64,000 nucleotides of DNA from Patagioenas fasciata. Its lineage: Eukaryota > Chordata > Aves > Columbiformes > Columbidae. Below the pieces are notes generated by a model that saw only the letters and a program-made list of their open reading frames with translations, did not search any database and was not told the DNA's origin. A program made the position numbers and the translations under genes. Below are positions 11,766 to 23,497 of this stretch, one piece after another (position 1 is the stretch's first letter; the number at the start of each line of letters is the position of its first letter). The stretch covers positions 119,147,001 through 119,211,000 of the forward strand of contig NC_092520.1 of the NCBI RefSeq assembly GCF_037038585.1, given 5' to 3'.

Positions 11766-11948
11766 ACCCATTGTAACCACTATCCACCACTGGCTGTAGA
11801 CCTCTTCCTATCCTCTAGCACTACTCCATGTTCACTAGGCTTTTTCCATATCACCACAAGTTTTACTTTCAGTGCTGGAACCGGAGCACAGCATCCCAGG
11901 GCATGCATCACAGTAGAAAATGCTGCCAGGCTCTCATTGACTCAAATG
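11766..11948. repeat. Tail segment of unit 1
   Basis: About 180 bases ending in 'gactcaaatggc'. The last 140 recur at 14108-14245 and 25235-25372. At 14245 the sequence runs on into single-copy DNA, so the 14108 copy marks the original right flank of the duplicated segment. Confidence 0.75.
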
Positions 11949-14245
11949 GCATACCCAGCAGTTCCCTGTTTAATCACACAGCTGTCCTGGCTCCCTTCCT
12001 TCACTTCCTGTGTGTCGGGATGCTCTGATCTTGAGCTTGGAAGAAGCAGTCCCTGAATGCTAACCAACTATCTTGGGCCCCTTTACCTTCAAGTATTTTT
12101 TCCCATGGGATTTCCCCTAGCAATTGTTTGAAAAGGCTAAAGTTGGCACTTCTGATGTCCAGGGTTGTGATTCTGCTTGGTATTCTGTTCCTGCCACTTT
12201 TCTCAGACAGTTTTACCATATGCTGCTTTTCTTTTTGCTAGAAAATGTAGATGCTTTCTTATTTCATTGTACCCATTCCAAATAAAATATTCTGCTCTTC
12301 TAGAACTGTCTTGAATTTTCTTCTCGTTGTAAATGCACTGGCTTAAGTTTCTACCCATGAGAGATCTTTCTGGGAGTGTGTTGTCATTCTGTTCCTGTGT
12401 GCATAAATGTTACAACTTGTGTAGTGATGAGGGTGCTTGGTTTTGTCAGCAGCACTGATGTGCAGTCACTTTATCTATAGAGAAACAAGCATGTCATAGC
12501 AGCTTTCTTCCCTTATACAGAAAAAATACCTTGTATCTGGGCTTTCAAGACCGTCTAAATCTTCTCAGATTTAAATGCGGATTTCTCTTGCTTATAAAGG
12601 GATCTGGCCGTATAAGCTTTATTTGTAAAACTCTTTAATCTATGAAATAGTGGAGCATCTAGCTTTCAAAATCCCTTGATCAAGTGTCTTCGGGTAGGCA
12701 CTAGAAGTCCACTGAAGTCCACACGGTGTCCTAGTCGAGGCTCAGGAAGGACTCGGAGTCATCTAGCGGCACCCCAAAAGTCAGCTGAATGGACAGGTTT
12801 TCCTGCCCTTTCTGTAGGCTGAGCTTGCAGGCGCGTGTGGTGGGCAGCATCGTCAGCTGGCAGTGGTGTGACAGAGGTATCAGCTTCCAGGCATCTTTCA
12901 CCAACATCTGGAACCAGCAGGTGGTTTTCTCGATGTCCAAGTATGAGTTGGTGCACAGGGTGTTGAGGAGGCTGGGGCCTTGACTTTTCAGCTCATCCTC
13001 GCTGTGGTGGAGGAAGCACAGCCTGTCCCCCACCAACTGCTCCCTCTTGCACATGCACTGGAGCTGCACACGGAGGCAGGATTTGCTGGTCAGCACGTCC
13101 TTCGCGGTGTCCGTCTCCAAGAAGAAGGCATGACCGGGGGGAGGCTGCAGGGGCACCAGCAGTTGGTAGAGGACGTTGTCCTCCCGGGCACTCCACCCTT
13201 CGTAGACACAGCCCACCATGATGGCCGGCTGCAGCCGTGGCTTGAAGGTCTTCCCGGAAAGTCTTCGGCAGGTACTAAGAAGCTCCTCTACCAGGTCCTC
13301 CACCAGCCTGCACTTGTCAGCCATGTACGGTGCTGGCAACCAGATGTGATCAGCCACACATCCAGCCAGATCCCCAATGCCGCCATAGTCATCATCGTCG
13401 TCATCTTCTTCTGCCTCTTCATCCTCATCTTGACGGCCAGGGCTGCCTTGCTGGCAGCTGCTTTCTGGCTTGCGGCTCCTTTTCCTGGTCCTCCTCCACA
13501 GGAGCAGGAGCAAGGCTCCTGCCCCGAAAGCAGACACCCAGAAGCACCACTGCCGGGAGGCAACAAAGAGCAGGACTTCTCTGGCCGCCCCATTGTGCTC
13601 CAGGGTCTCCACCAAATCTTGCAGCAGCTGAGTCCTCTTGCGGCTCAGCTGCTGTGTGAGCTGCTGCACAACCCAGTGCAGCTTGTCAATCATCTCCAGG
13701 GTGTTCTGGACAAAGTTCAGCACAGCCAGGATGAAGTACACAACGAGAGCCATGGCCTGTAGGACAGGGAAGAGAAGGGGTCTCAGTGGGGCTGGGCAGG
13801 AGGGAGCTCGTGGTGGGGGACGCGATGCGGGTGCCGCAGGGACCCGGGGGCACGAAGGGAGAGGGGGCGATGGGGCTGGAATGCACCCGTCCCCGCTCTG
13901 TCACAGTGCTCTGCCCAAGGTTCTCCCCCGAGTGGCTGGACCCTCACTCCAGGCTGAGACCCCCCTCCCCAGGGTTTGGCGTTTCTGCCCCAGCCCTTGT
14001 CCAGCCCAGCCCCCCGTGTGTGCACCCACCACTGGCCCAGGTTGCACTGCAGCCCCCCTGCCTCTGGTGCCCCTGGTGACTGTCCTGCCCATTGTGACCC
14101 GTCCTGTCTTCTAGCACTACTCCATGTTCACTAGGCTTTTTCCATATCACCACAAGTTTTACTTTCAGTGCTGGAACCGTACCACAGCATCCCAGGGCAT
14201 GCATCACAGTAGAAAATGCTGCCAGGCTCTCATTGACTCAAATGG
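11949..14245. repeat. Tandem unit 2, internally deleted
   Basis: This copies unit 1 from the catacccag joint up to about 14103 ('cattgtgacccgtcct'), then jumps to 'tctagcactactccatgttc' at about 14108, which corresponds to 11816 in unit 1. About 2.57 kb is missing: the LTR, the 3'-flank relic and the sense CR1. The CR1 fragment at its left edge (11949-12225, minus) is the piece of ORF2 also present in the other units. Confidence 0.85.
12731..13753 (-). CDS. ITPRIPL1-like membrane protein, copy 2
   Basis: A 340-residue open frame with the same start, acceptor site and stop as copy 1. It differs by two bases: Glu20 instead of Lys20, and silent CTG at Leu36. It keeps GGC at Gly106, as copy 1 does, while copies 3 and 4 have GGA. 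All domains described for copy 1 are intact up to the shared early stop. The upstream DNA differs: only about 350 bases of normal 5' flank remain before a deletion joint at about 14104, so the LTR and anything beyond it are lost. If the first exon or promoter lay there, this copy may be silent. Confidence 0.83.
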   Translation of the reverse strand: MALVVYFILAVLNFVQNTLEMIDKLHWVVQQLTQQLSRKRTQLLQDLVETLEHNGAAREVLLFVASRQWCFWVSAFGAGALLLLLWRRTRKRSRKPESSCQQGSPGRQDEDEEAEEDDDDDDYGGIGDLAGCVADHIWLPAPYMADKCRLVEDLVEELLSTCRRLSGKTFKPRLQPAIMVGCVYEGWSAREDNVLYQLLVPLQPPPGHAFFLETDTAKDVLTSKSCLRVQLQCMCKREQLVGDRLCFLHHSEDELKSQGPSLLNTLCTNSYLDIEKTTCWFQMLVKDAWKLIPLSHHCQLTMLPTTRACKLSLQKGQENLSIQLTFGVPLDDSESFLSLD

Positions 14246-17200
14246 CCCTCAGAAGTTTCCATTGGATGATGTTTGGAAAACATCTCTTTATACCTCTCTA
14301 GAAGAGCCTACATAGTTGTCAGTTATTTCCAGACATTTTGCTTAGATGAATCGGTTACTGTTAATAGCTCCTCGACGTGCAGGTTATCAGCAAATCTGAA
14401 ATAATTTCAGGTACCATGCTGGAATGAGCAATGCCTTGTCTTTTGGCCTGGAGATGTCTCCCATTCCAAGCTGTGACAATATTAATATTGTTAAGGGTAT
14501 TTCTTTTTATTCAGCTGAGAAATGGAATTGCAACGGGGCTCCAGTGGTGGTGGTGGGGTTTGAATCTGATTTCCAAGTGTAGAATGGAAGACACAGTGTA
14601 AGGATGACATTCAAAAATACGTGAAGTACAAGAAATTAACTTGGGCTTGTCCTTGAGCTGAAAATTTATAATACAGCAAATGACATAATTGCTATGTAAT
14701 AGACTAAATTGTGGGGAAAAATGTTTATGAGATCACTGGTAAATTGATATTATTACAAGATGGATTAAAACAAGTTGAAAAAAATTGCAAGTAACCTTAA
14801 TTTTTCATTTGAGAGCATTGCAAGAAATCTGCAAGTTTGAGTTCATTCATCTGAGCTGGAAGCAGAGATTAAGGCAGCCTTCTTGTCCAAAACACTGGTA
14901 ATGTTCCTGCCTGAAAGCAAAATAAAAATGGCAGCTACTCAAAAGTTTCTCAGGAACTACCACAGGCTTTACTAAGAACTGTTTTGATCCGCCTGCATGT
15001 GGAAGGATGAGAGATAGTCCAGATGGTGAAAGTGGCAGGCAGACCTCGGAGCAGTCTAAACAAACATAGCAGTATGATCCTGAGAAGAGATATTTGGGGA
15101 GTGCTGGATGAGAAAGGAGCTTGGTGGTGAAAACTCTTGTCAGTTTGATTTTCTGTATGTTCAAGAAAGCAGAACTCTGTACATTCTCTTTAGTACAGAG
15201 AACTGTGCTGTAGATGAGGATCCTTCAGGATTTTTCCTTTTAAAATCAACTAATCTCCACCACATGCCATGCTTACATACCACACAAACCTTTTGCGTTA
15301 GTGGGGATGAAATTGATGCCTGCATGCAATTTAGTCCCACAACTTATGCAGGTAGCACATCACTATAGAAAAAGGAGTAGTTGCATTAGATCATGACTGC
15401 AGTTTTACAGACAAATTATTGTTTGCTTTATGCCTTACAATGCTTGATGATGTACACAATTTGCTGAGCTTAGCAAATACGTCCCGTTGGAAATGCTAAG
15501 CATAAATGATATAAATTATGAAGGTTTTACTAGCCATTTTTCCAGGTGATCTGGAAGCTAAGAATCTTCATCCAGCTGATCTATGACTGAGATACCACAC
15601 GTGTTTAAATTTGGGGAATGGGGAGGAATGTTTATCTAGTCACTTACATGATTTTCCATAAGAGTTATGGGACTAACTGGAGTTTACGCAGCAGGACCTT
15701 GCATGGCATTCCCAAAAAAACACAGTCAAGGAGGAAGGATTTGGGAATGGCTAATAAGGTTTTTTTTAGCAGGTCATTCCCAAGTGATAAACTCCAGATA
15801 GCACTGTTGCTAGGGAAGACATAATATTTTGATCTTCACCCAACACCTCTATGCTCAAAGGATTTCCCATGGCATAAACCAAGTCTTGCTGCTGAAACAC
15901 ATACAGTCAAGCTGGCCTCAACAAGAGATCAGCTTCATCTGAAGAATGCAATGGCCTTTTGCCAAAACACAGAAGAAAGCCACGTCCTGAAAGGTCCTGT
16001 AGACAACATCAGTAGTGAAAACTGAATTGAAGAATGTGAGATTAATGATGGAAACCAATAAAATGTCTGGTAAAATAGAGATCTCTTAATGCCCTTAAAA
16101 TTACTGTTAGTATGTGGGCAGTCTGAGTAGATTGTGCATCAGAACAAAAATCACTGTTGTCCACTTCCAGAATTTCTGTGACAGAAATCTGGCAGCGCTG
16201 TCTCAGTGCTGTTGGAAGCAGAGCAAGCATTGACTCAGGGAGAACCCCTCAGTGAAAGAGCTCCTAGAGTTTATTTCTCGATCAGAAGAAAATAGCAACC
16301 GTACATTATTGAAAACCTATTAAAAACACAAAAAACAACAAAAAAACCCAAAACAAAACAGAAGAGGTGAAGGTTCTTGTTATAACTTGCTACAGCATGT
16401 GTTCCTTGGGGTCTTTAGGGATGACATCTAGTGCCTACGTGGCAATTTTAATGCAAAATAACAATGATGGTTCATTTAAAATCTTGGGCATGTTTGGACT
16501 GGTTCTGAGTCTAATCAAAATGGTGACTGATTTAGTCAAATTTTGCTGTGTGAATACGCAGCACAGAACTACAGAACCAACTTCTGTTGGTTCACAGAGC
16601 TGTATTTACAGATACATAAAATGCCATGAAACTCTCCAGATTGTGATGCAAAAAGATGTATCTGGAAAATCTAACAAGTACAGGCAAATGTACGTGCCCT
16701 GTTGGCTGGCACACACAGTCATGACACTAGCATGTAACTGGAAGCTCAGTTAAGTGGAGAGGGCCAATGGGCACGGTTCCAGTAGTCCAGCAGTAAAAGA
16801 TAAAAACACTCAATGTTTCAGCTATGACTGAAGAGCTGCTGCAGTTTCATAACAGCAGCTGCAAAACACACAACATGTAAAAACATGAGAGATCTACTTA
16901 TAAAGCAGGGAGAACAACAGCAATAGTAAACTAGATCAACAGGAAGCAGCAGAAGAAAGAAGACCAAAGCAAAGCAAGCTTCATGGATGCAAAGCAGGTA
17001 AAGAGAAAAGCATTTCCCAAAGAATATCTTGAGCTCTGTATAGAGTGGCTAAGCAGGCCACCAGGAGTGGCTGGAAGCAATATGTTCTGCTTGCCACTTT
17101 CTACTGGTCTTCTACAGAAGAGTGCTGCAGGTGCAGAGATGTGCGAGCTGGTTTCATGCCTGTCTTACTAGCTTGGGTACCAGACAGCATGAATGTGTCT

Positions 17201-17689
17201 ACGTTGCTGTTGGGATCAAAGTCCAGAGACAACATAAACACTTTCTCATTACTCTGAACCCTGGAGAATAACCTGAGCCTGTCCTGTTGAAATAGATTTC
17301 TACACCTAGCTTACACAAATGTGTCTAGACCATACTCCAGCTGCAATAAAGAGCACAGCACTTTAAGGAGACTGTTACTGAAGTTGTTCTTCACAAAGCC
17401 GACATGCATGATTTGCTGATGCCCTTCCACTTATGGACTGTGCCCATCTGGACTAAGGCAGAGGGCTCTGCACAGCAGCTTAGGTACTTTTAGGACTTAC
17501 TAGTTTGGATAAAAGCCGTGCTCACAGAGTGCAGCACCTGCCACTCATAACTTTTCCAGAATTAGAAGTGTGATGCACGTCACTCTAACTGCATATTAAT
17601 TCCACGCTGCTAGCCATGAAGAAGGTAACTCTAGTGAGTATCTGGATTTTTCTGGATTTCTCTCCACAACTATCTGAAAGGAGGTTGTA
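14246..17689. other. Single-copy spacer between blocks
   Basis: No gene recognised. An A/C-rich low-complexity stretch lies at about 16318-16365. The short open frames at 15108, 16367 and 16983 have no family resemblance and no splice context. Sequence left of 14246 is shared with the tail of units 1 and 3; from here on it is unique. Confidence 0.5.
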
Positions 17690-17990
17690 GCATGGAGGGT
17701 GTTGGTTTCTTCTTCCAATTAACAAGTGATAGGACAAGAGGAAGTGGTCTCAAGTTGCACCAGGGGAGGTTTCAATTGGATATAGGGAAAAATTTCTTCA
17801 CAGAAAGGCTTATCAGTCATTGGAACAGGTTGCCTGGGGAAGTGGTGGAGTCACTATCCCTGGAGGTGTTTAAAGGACATTTAGATGAGGTTCTTAGGGA
17901 CATGGTTTAGTGCCAGAGTTAGGTTATGGTTGGAGTCGATGATCTTAAGGGTCTCTTTCAACCAAAATGATTCTATGAAATGGTTCTATT
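17690..17990 (+). repeat. CR1 LINE 3' end
   Basis: A 5'-truncated CR1 on the plus strand. The C-terminal reading frame (17692-17910) contains '[20 protein letters not shown]', the usual CR1 3' coding end. It finishes with 'aatgattctatg'-type repeats. Confidence 0.92.
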
Positions 17991-18075
17991 AAATTGTCTA
18001 AACAGTTGATACAAGAGTATAGTTTTTGTCTCTTGTCACTTTCAGCCAAAAAGGACAGGATAGTCACACACAGCT

Positions 18076-18081
18076 TTTATT
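18076..18081 (-). terminator. Possible poly(A) signal of the old gene fragment
   Basis: AATAAA on the minus strand about 295 bases beyond the stop of the gene fragment at 18375. The intervening sequence (18082-18360) does not match the 3' flank of the four intact copies, so this would be a different, older 3' UTR. Confidence 0.35.
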
Positions 18082-18374
18082 GTAACAACAGTTTATTTTC
18101 AGGGAGGGCAGCGTTCGACCCACTCATTCACACGCCCAGGCCCAACACTCACATATCATACATATGGGGGCAGTTTTCCAGCCTGAGATGTCATTCTCAC
18201 TGGCGTGGGCTATCAATCCTTACACTCATAAAAAACATACTTCTGTATAACCTGTCCAAGACCCTTTAGCTGGGATCACACATCCCACTGTTCCCACAGT
18301 GGTGTGGCTTAAGAGGGCCAGCAATGCAGTCTGTGGGGTAAAAGAGCAAGGAAATGCAAAGTCCACACGGTGTC

Positions 18375-18466
18375 CTAGTTGAGGCTCGGGAAGGACTCGG
18401 AGTCATCTGGCGGCACCCCAAAAGTCATCTGAATGGACAGGTTTTCCTGCCCTTTCCATAGGCTGT
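18375..18466 (-). pseudogene. Truncated fifth ITPRIPL1-like copy (3' end only)
   Basis: About 30 codons matching the last residues of the 340-residue protein (310-340), ending at the same TAG position. Residues match around GQENLSIQ and DDSESF, with changes such as Leu to Met, Leu to Pro and final Asp to Asn. It is therefore older than the four intact copies. It is cut off at 18466/18467, close to the start of block B (18484). It kept the early stop, so the stop predates the recent amplification. Confidence 0.85.
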
Positions 18467-18570
18467 GTGTATAGCATATATGAGCATATAGCAATATACT
18501 TTGATTTCTCTTATTGAAGAACAAATTTCTTTTGTACTGAGTAATATTTTTAAAATATCAGGGCATTCTG

Positions 18571-20787
18571 AATCACAGAATGTTATGCATTGGAAGGGAT
18601 CTCAAAAGATCATCTAGTCCAATCCCCCTGCCAGAGCAGGAACACCTAGATGAGGCTACACAGGAAGGTGTCCAGGCAGGTTTGAATGTCTCCAGAGTAG
18701 GATACTCCACAACCCCCCTGGGCAGCCTGTTCCAGTGCTCTGGCACCCTCCCTGTGAAGAAGTTTCTTCTCAAATTTAAGTGGAACCTCTTATGTTCCAG
18801 TTTGTACCCATTGCCCCTTGTCCTGTCATTGATTGTCACTGAGAAGATCCTGACTTTTACCTGCTGACACTCACCCTTTACATATTTATAAATATTAATG
18901 AGGTCAGCCCTCAGTTTCCTCCAAGCTAAAAAGAGGCTCCCTCAGCCTTTCCTCATACGGGAAATGCTCCAGTCCTTTAATCATATTTGTGGCTCTGTGC
19001 TGGACTCTCTCCAGCAGTTCCCTGTCCTTCTTGAACTGAGGGGCCCAGAACTGGACACAATATTCCAGGTGTGGTCTCACCAGGGCAGAGTAGAGGGGGA
19101 GGAAAACCTCTCTTGACCCAGTAACCACTCCCCTTCTAATATACCCCAGGATGCCATTGGCCTTCCTGACCACAAGGGCACAGTGCTGGCTCATGGTCAT
19201 GCTGCTGTCCACCAGGACCCCCAGGTCCATTTCCCCTACACTGCTCTGCAACAGGTGATTCCCCAACTTATACTGGAACCTGGGGTTGTTCCTGCCCGGA
19301 TGCAAGATTCTACACTTGCCCTTGTTATATTTCATTAAATTTTTCCCTGCCCAACTCTCCAGTCTGTCCAGGCCTCGCTGGATGGCAGCACAGCCTTCTG
19401 GCGTGTCAGCTACTCCTCCCAGCTCCGTGTCATCAGCAAACTTGCTGACAGTGCACTCTATTCCCTCATCCAAGTCGTTGGTGAATATATTGAATAGTAC
19501 TGGTCCCAGTAATGACCCCTTAGGCACTCCACTAGATACAGACCTCCAACTGGACACTGTCCCATTGACCACAACTCTCTGGCTTCTTCCCTTCAGCCAG
19601 TTCACAGTCCACCTCACTACCCAATCATCCAGTCCACACTTCCTCAGTTTAGCTGTAATGATGCTGTGGGAGACTGTGAAATGCCTTACTGAAATCAAGA
19701 TAGACCACATCCCCTGCTTTGCCACCCTCTATCCAGCTGGTTATGTCCTCATAAAAGGCGATGAGGTTGGTGAAGCATGACTTCCCCTTGGTGAAGCCAT
19801 GTTGACTGCCCCTAATGACCCTGGCATATCCTTGATATGCCTTGAGATGGCACCAAGGATAAGTCGTTCCATCAGTTTCCCAGAGATGGAGGTGAGGCTG
19901 ACAGGTCTATAGTTACCCAGGGCCTCCTTCTTGCCCTTTTTGAAGACTGGAGTGACATTTGCTTTCCTCCAGTCCTCAGGCACCTCTCCCGTTTCCCAAG
20001 ACTTGTCAAAGATGATGGAGAGTGGTCCAGCAATGACCTCAGCCAGTTCCCTCAGCACCCGTGTGTGCATCCCTTCTGGACCCATGGATTTATGGATGTC
20101 CCGATTGCTTAATTGCTCCCTAACCCAGTCCTCATCAACCGAGGCAAACTCCTCCATTGTCCTGCCTTCCTCTGGGGCCTCAGGGGTATGGGGCTCCTCA
20201 GGACAGATTCCGGCAGAGTAAGCAGAGACAAAGAAGGCATTCAGTAACTCTGCCTTCTCTGTATCTTCTGTCACCAGGGCACCCACCTCATTCAACAGTG
20301 GGCCTACAACATGGCCTCTAGTATTAGTTGTATCTGCCATGTATTTGCAAAAGCTCTTTCTGTTGTCCTTGACTCCTCTCGCCAGGTTTAATTCTAAGGA
20401 GGCCTTAGCTTTCCTAGTTGCCTCCCTACACCCTCTGACAACAGCCTTATATTTTTCACAAGTGGCCAGACCCTCCTTCCATGATCCCTAAACTCCTCTC
20501 TTCCATTTGGGCATACCCAGAAGTTCCCTTTTTAATCACACAGCTGTCCTGGCTCCCTTCCTTCACTTCCTGTGTGTCGGGATGCTCTGATCTTGAGCTT
20601 GGAAGAAGCAGTCCCTGAATGCTAACCAACTATCTTGGGCCCCTTTACCTTCAAGTATTTTTTCCCATGGGATTTCCCCTAGCAATTGTTTGAAAAGGCT
20701 AAAATTGGCACTTCTGATGTCCAGGGTTGTGATTCTGCTTGGTATTCTGTTCCTGCCACTTTTCTCAGACAGTTTTACCATATGCTG
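18571..20787 (-). repeat. CR1 LINE, RT part, antisense (block B copy)
   Basis: Counterpart of the CR1 at 5151-7365, with longer intact frames: 18904-19725 (RT centre and C-terminal half with FADDTELGG) and 19741-20340 ([22 protein letters not shown]). In the first 150 bases the two copies differ by roughly 10%; near the gene units they differ by 1-3%. It is 5'-truncated and inactive. Confidence 0.92.
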
Positions 20788-21292
20788 CTTTTCTTTTTGC
20801 TAGAAAATGTAGATGCTTTCTTATTTCATTGTACCCATTCCAAATAAAATATTCTGCTCTTCTAGAACTGTCTTGAATTTTCTTCTCATTGTAAATGCAC
20901 TGGCTTAAGTTTCTACCCATGAGAGATCTTTCTGGGAGTGTGTTGTCATTCTGTTCCTGTGTGCATAAATGTTACAACTTGTGTAGTGATGAGGTTGCTT
21001 GGTTTTGTCAGCAGCACTGATGTGCAGTCACTTTATCTATAGAGAAACAAGCATGTCATAGCAGCTTTCTTTCCTTATACAGAAAAAATGCCTTGTATCT
21101 GGGCTTTCAAGACCATCTAAATCTTCTCAGATTTAAATGCGGATTTCTCTTGCTTATAAAGGGATCTGGCCGTATAAGCTTTATTTGTAAAACTCTTTAA
21201 TCTATGAAATAGTGGAGCATCTAGCTTTCAAAATCCCTTGATCAAGTGTCTTCAGGTAGGCACTAGAAGTCCACTGAAGTCCACACGGTGTC

Positions 21293-22315
21293 CTAGTCGA
21301 GGCTCAGGAAGGACTCGGAGTCATCTAGCGGCACCCCAAAAGTCAGCTGAATGGACAGGTTTTCCTGCCCTTTCTGTAGGCTGAGCTTGCAGGCGCGTGT
21401 GGTGGGCAGCATCGTCAGCTGGCAGTGGTGTGACAGAGGTATCAGCTTCCAGGCATCTTTCACCAACATCTGGAACCAGCAGGTGGTTTTCTCGATGTCC
21501 AAGTATGAGTTGGTGCACAGGGTGTTGAGGAGGCTGGGGCCTTGACTTTTCAGCTCATCCTCGCTGTGGTGGAGGAAGCACAGCCTGTCCCCCACCAACT
21601 GCTCCCTCTTGCACATGCACTGGAGCTGCACACGGAGGCAGGATTTGCTGGTCAGCACGTCCTTCGCGGTGTCCGTCTCCAAGAAGAAGGCATGACCGGG
21701 GGGAGGCTGCAGGGGCACCAGCAGTTGGTAGAGGACGTTGTCCTCCCGGGCACTCCACCCTTCGTAGACACAGCCCACCATGATGGCCGGCTGCAGCCGT
21801 GGCTTGAAGGTCTTCCCGGAAAGTCTTCGGCAGGTACTAAGAAGCTCCTCTACCAGGTCCTCCACCAGCCTGCACTTGTCAGCCATGTACGGTGCTGGCA
21901 ACCAGATGTGATCAGCCACACATCCAGCCAGATCCCCAATGCCGCCATAGTCATCATCGTCGTCATCTTCTTCTGCCTCTTCATCCTCATCTTGACGTCC
22001 AGGGCTGCCTTGCTGGCAGCTGCTTTCTGGCTTGCGGCTCCTTTTCCTGGTCCTCCTCCACAGGAGCAGGAGCAAGGCTCCTGCCCCGAAAGCAGACACC
22101 CAGAAGCACCACTGCCGGGAGGCAACAAAGAGCAGGACTTCTCTGGCCGCCCCATTGTGCTCCAGGGTCTCCACCAAATCTTGCAGCAGCTGAGTCCTCT
22201 TGCGGCTCAGCTGCTGTGTGAGCTGCTGCACAACCCAGTGCAGCTTGTCAATCATCTCCAGGGTGTTCTGGACAAAGTTCAGCACAGCCAGGATGAAGTA
22301 CACAACGAGAGCCAT
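21293..22315 (-). CDS. ITPRIPL1-like membrane protein, copy 3
   Basis: 340 residues with Glu20. It differs from copy 2 by one silent base (GGA at Gly106) and has no difference from copy 4 that I can find across the whole reading frame. The splice acceptor before the ATG, the poly(A) signal (21180) and the upstream LTR are all present, so it has the same set-up as copies 1 and 4. The protein ends early within the Mab-21 domain, like the others. Confidence 0.84.
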   Translation of the reverse strand: MALVVYFILAVLNFVQNTLEMIDKLHWVVQQLTQQLSRKRTQLLQDLVETLEHNGAAREVLLFVASRQWCFWVSAFGAGALLLLLWRRTRKRSRKPESSCQQGSPGRQDEDEEAEEDDDDDDYGGIGDLAGCVADHIWLPAPYMADKCRLVEDLVEELLSTCRRLSGKTFKPRLQPAIMVGCVYEGWSAREDNVLYQLLVPLQPPPGHAFFLETDTAKDVLTSKSCLRVQLQCMCKREQLVGDRLCFLHHSEDELKSQGPSLLNTLCTNSYLDIEKTTCWFQMLVKDAWKLIPLSHHCQLTMLPTTRACKLSLQKGQENLSIQLTFGVPLDDSESFLSLD

Positions 22316-22673
22316 GGCCTGTAGGACAGGGAAGAGAAGGGGTCTCAGTGGGGCTGGGCAGGAGGGAGCTCGTGGTGGGGGACGCGATGCGGGTGCCGCA
22401 GGGACCCGGGGGCACGAAGGGAGAGGGGGCGACGGGGCTGGAATGCACCCGTCCCCGCTCTGTCACAGTGCTCTGCCCAAGGTTCTCCCCCGAGTGGCTG
22501 GACCCTCACTCCAGGCTGAGACCCCCCTCCCCAGGGTTTGGCGTTTCTACCCCAGCCCTTGTCCAGCCCAGCCCCCCGTGTGTGCACCCACCGCTGGCCC
22601 AGGTTGCACTGCAGCCCCCCTGCCTCTGGTGCCCCTGGTGACTGCCCTGCCCATTGTGACCCGTCCTCTGTGC

Positions 22674-23497
22674 TGTCACAGGAGCTGCAGGGGCTGGAGC
22701 AAACATTCCCCTGTGGCCCATGGAACAGACCTTGGTGTGGAGCAGCTATTTACCTGCAGTCCATCAGAGAGATCCTGGTAGAGAAGCTATTTCCCTGTAG
22801 CTCAGTAAGAGAACCACGGTGGAGCTTGCCCTGGTTTTTTTACAAACAAGCCCAGTTTCTCTTTTAGTGAATTTTCTTTTCTGCTAAGTTCTTCTAAGTA
22901 ACTGCACTTTTCTGAAGTTGGCTACATGTTTTTGCAGACAGTAGCAATGGAATGCAAGGTGGCTGATAAGAATGCACGTCCTGTGAGAGGGGCGTATTTG
23001 CAAGGAGGGGCAAACAGAACCAGTGACTAAAACTGACCAGCTAAGTATTCCATCCCATCCGCATCATAACACCATATAAAAGTGTGAGATCACGGAGGTC
23101 TCGTTCTCTTCAACTGTGGCCGGCATCTGAAGACAGCCCTGCCTGTCATCCCTGCGGTCTGAGGCCTGGTTCCAGTTCATCCTGATCCAGTTCAGGTTTG
23201 CTGCAGAGTCCAGCCCAGAACTTCCGGGTGCCTGCCCTGCAGCTGCCGGAGCCAGCTCTGCCATTGGGCAATGCTGAGCTGTGCCGGGAAATTCAAGATT
23301 GGTTTTGTATATTTTGTATTATTTTCTCTATTTTATTAGTTGCATTAGTAAAGCACTTTTCACTTTTTTTTTTTCAACTTGCAAGGCCCTCTCTCTTTTC
23401 CTCCTGTTGCCTTTCCTTGGTGGGGAGAGCTGGCGGGGGGAGGTTGACAGAGAGTATCTGCCACAGTTTATTGTTGCCCTGCAATTAAACAGTGACA
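22674..23497 (+). mobile_element. ERV LTR-like element, unit 3
   Basis: Copy of the element at 9252-10076, with the TATA core at about 23073. It was carried here by segmental duplication rather than inserted separately, since the flanks match as well. Confidence 0.55.

Larger units (their letters stand above)
7089..11948. repeat. Tandem unit 1 (about 4.86 kb)
   Basis: The unit starts at the catacccag motif inside the CR1 and ends in 'ctcattgactcaaatggc'. It then joins directly to the next catacccag at 11949. Contents in order: CR1 fragment, ITPRIPL1-like gene (minus), LTR-like element (plus), a relic of the gene's 3' flank, CR1 3' half (plus) and tail. The joint lies in a short shared string (ggcatacccag), which suggests microhomology at the original tandem duplication. 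Confidence 0.85.
5065..14245. repeat. Segmental duplication block A
   Basis: Block A runs from gcatatagcaatatacttt at 5065 through the antisense CR1, ITPRIPL1-like copy 1, LTR, sense CR1 and tail (to 11948), then copy 2 and a shortened remainder to 14245. The order and spacing match block B from 18484: 5065-11948 is 6884 bases and 18484-25372 is 6889. Identity rises from roughly 90% at the left CR1 end to about 98-99% near the genes. The right edge is the change from shared tail to unique sequence at about 14246. Confidence 0.85.
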
